Of a stretch of DNA of 64,000 bases, positions 63,501-64,000 are shown one piece after another. Numbering within the stretch: position 1 is the first letter of the stretch; each line of letters opens with the position of its first letter. Below the pieces are notes generated by a model, which saw only the letters and a list, made by a program, of their open reading frames with translations, ran no database searches and was not told the DNA's origin. Both the position numbers and the translations under genes were made by a program. Origin of the DNA: Phoronis australis (Eukaryota > Phoronida > Phoronidae); contig NMRA01000137.1 in NCBI GenBank assembly GCA_002633005.1, forward strand, positions 744,001-808,000. Reading direction: 5' to 3'.

Positions 63501-64000
63501 TTGTGCAAAATGGTTGTAATGGTCAGAAATTTTGTGTGATGTGTCACCCTATTAATAGAGGTAATTGGAAACAGATGCTGAGGTTTGGCTTCAAAATGTT
63601 GATCACCTTTTGGATGCAAGTCAAATGTTTCAATGGAACAAATTTGTAGCCAATGGCAATGAAAACAGAGACTTTTAAAAGACTGGCAGCTGTCATTGTC
63701 TCATGAACATGCGCCACTAATTAGTGTTATTTTATGATACCTGTGTGGAGTTCAAAACGGCATTTGTCATCAATCAGTTTTTTTGTCAACAATATTTTGA
63801 GCGAAAATCTACATAATGCCAATGACCGGGAACAAAGTTATTGTACATATGTAAGGACCTCAGCACTACAGACATGGTTACTATGGTGATTTACATATGG
63901 AGATAAGCTACTGCACTTAATTTCAAGTCAACAATGACAATGTAACAAAAATTACAGGTGACAAAAATATCCAAGATCATTCCTCAAAGCTTAAATTTTC
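60536..64000. other. Right-hand flank, no gene recognised
   Basis: AT-rich sequence with an N at 60813 and a short tandem of TTGGGAAAG (about 61857-61895). A minus-strand frame at 62059-62247 (VTCETTNFTSTSASKRTFSG) is followed on that strand by CAG GCAAGC, which could be a GC-type donor, but it matches no family I know. No RNA gene recognised. Confidence 0.45.

Noticed and set aside
1-64000. tRNA, rRNA or other structured RNA genes
   Set aside because: No cloverleaf with A/B box motifs or rRNA-like sequence was recognised by reading. A covariance-model scan was not possible.

Overview
This is a metazoan nuclear genomic window: intron-rich, AT-rich, with GT-AG spliced genes, long introns full of decayed transposons, and single-base N gaps at 5224, 33908, 38619, 41180 and 60813. 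Two conserved genes can be read by splicing exons in frame. Their divergence from vertebrate orthologues, together with the repeat content (hAT-like and other MITEs, a THAP-bearing TTAA element, a Penelope-like fragment), suggests a marine invertebrate, perhaps a deuterostome such as an amphioxus or hemichordate. The sequence alone does not fix the species.

Left part (1-7.4 kb, + strand): the 3' portion of PPP4R2, the regulatory subunit 2 of protein phosphatase 4. Five exons (1995-2165, 3026-3119, 4543-4726, 5033-5158, 5919-6601) join without a phase error into about 418 residues. They carry the conserved helical core and a long acidic/serine-rich tail ending in EEPMDAE. The 5' exons lie outside the window or were not found.

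Middle (7.4-12.6 kb): a convergent intergenic region holding the two 3' ends and repeat fragments.

Right part (12.6-46.8 kb, - strand): a FoxP transcription-factor gene of 16 coding exons, reconstructed here. It gives 2082 coding nt (693 aa) with every junction in phase: Gln-rich N-terminus, C2H2 zinc finger, leucine zipper, forkhead domain split over three exons, and an acidic tail that runs past the usual vertebrate end. Upstream of the proposed start (46.8-64 kb) no coding sequence is recognised. Two possible 5' non-coding exons with good splice donors (ending 52287 and 58972) are noted at low confidence.

The introns carry most of the unusual material: a 1.35 kb THAP-domain pseudogene with long inverted repeats flanked by TTAA (Kolobok-like) inside the forkhead region; a GIY-YIG endonuclease remnant of a Penelope-like retroelement; a 1.14 kb near-identical tandem duplication and a 0.2 kb duplication, both abutting an N; at least five families of short inverted-repeat elements, one with a paralogous empty site; a 24-bp minisatellite; and a repeat array resembling one FoxP exon's splice-donor edge. 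PPP4R2 and FOXP1 are both in human 3p13, so their adjacency here may be ancient linkage. No prokaryotic, CRISPR or defence-type system is present.
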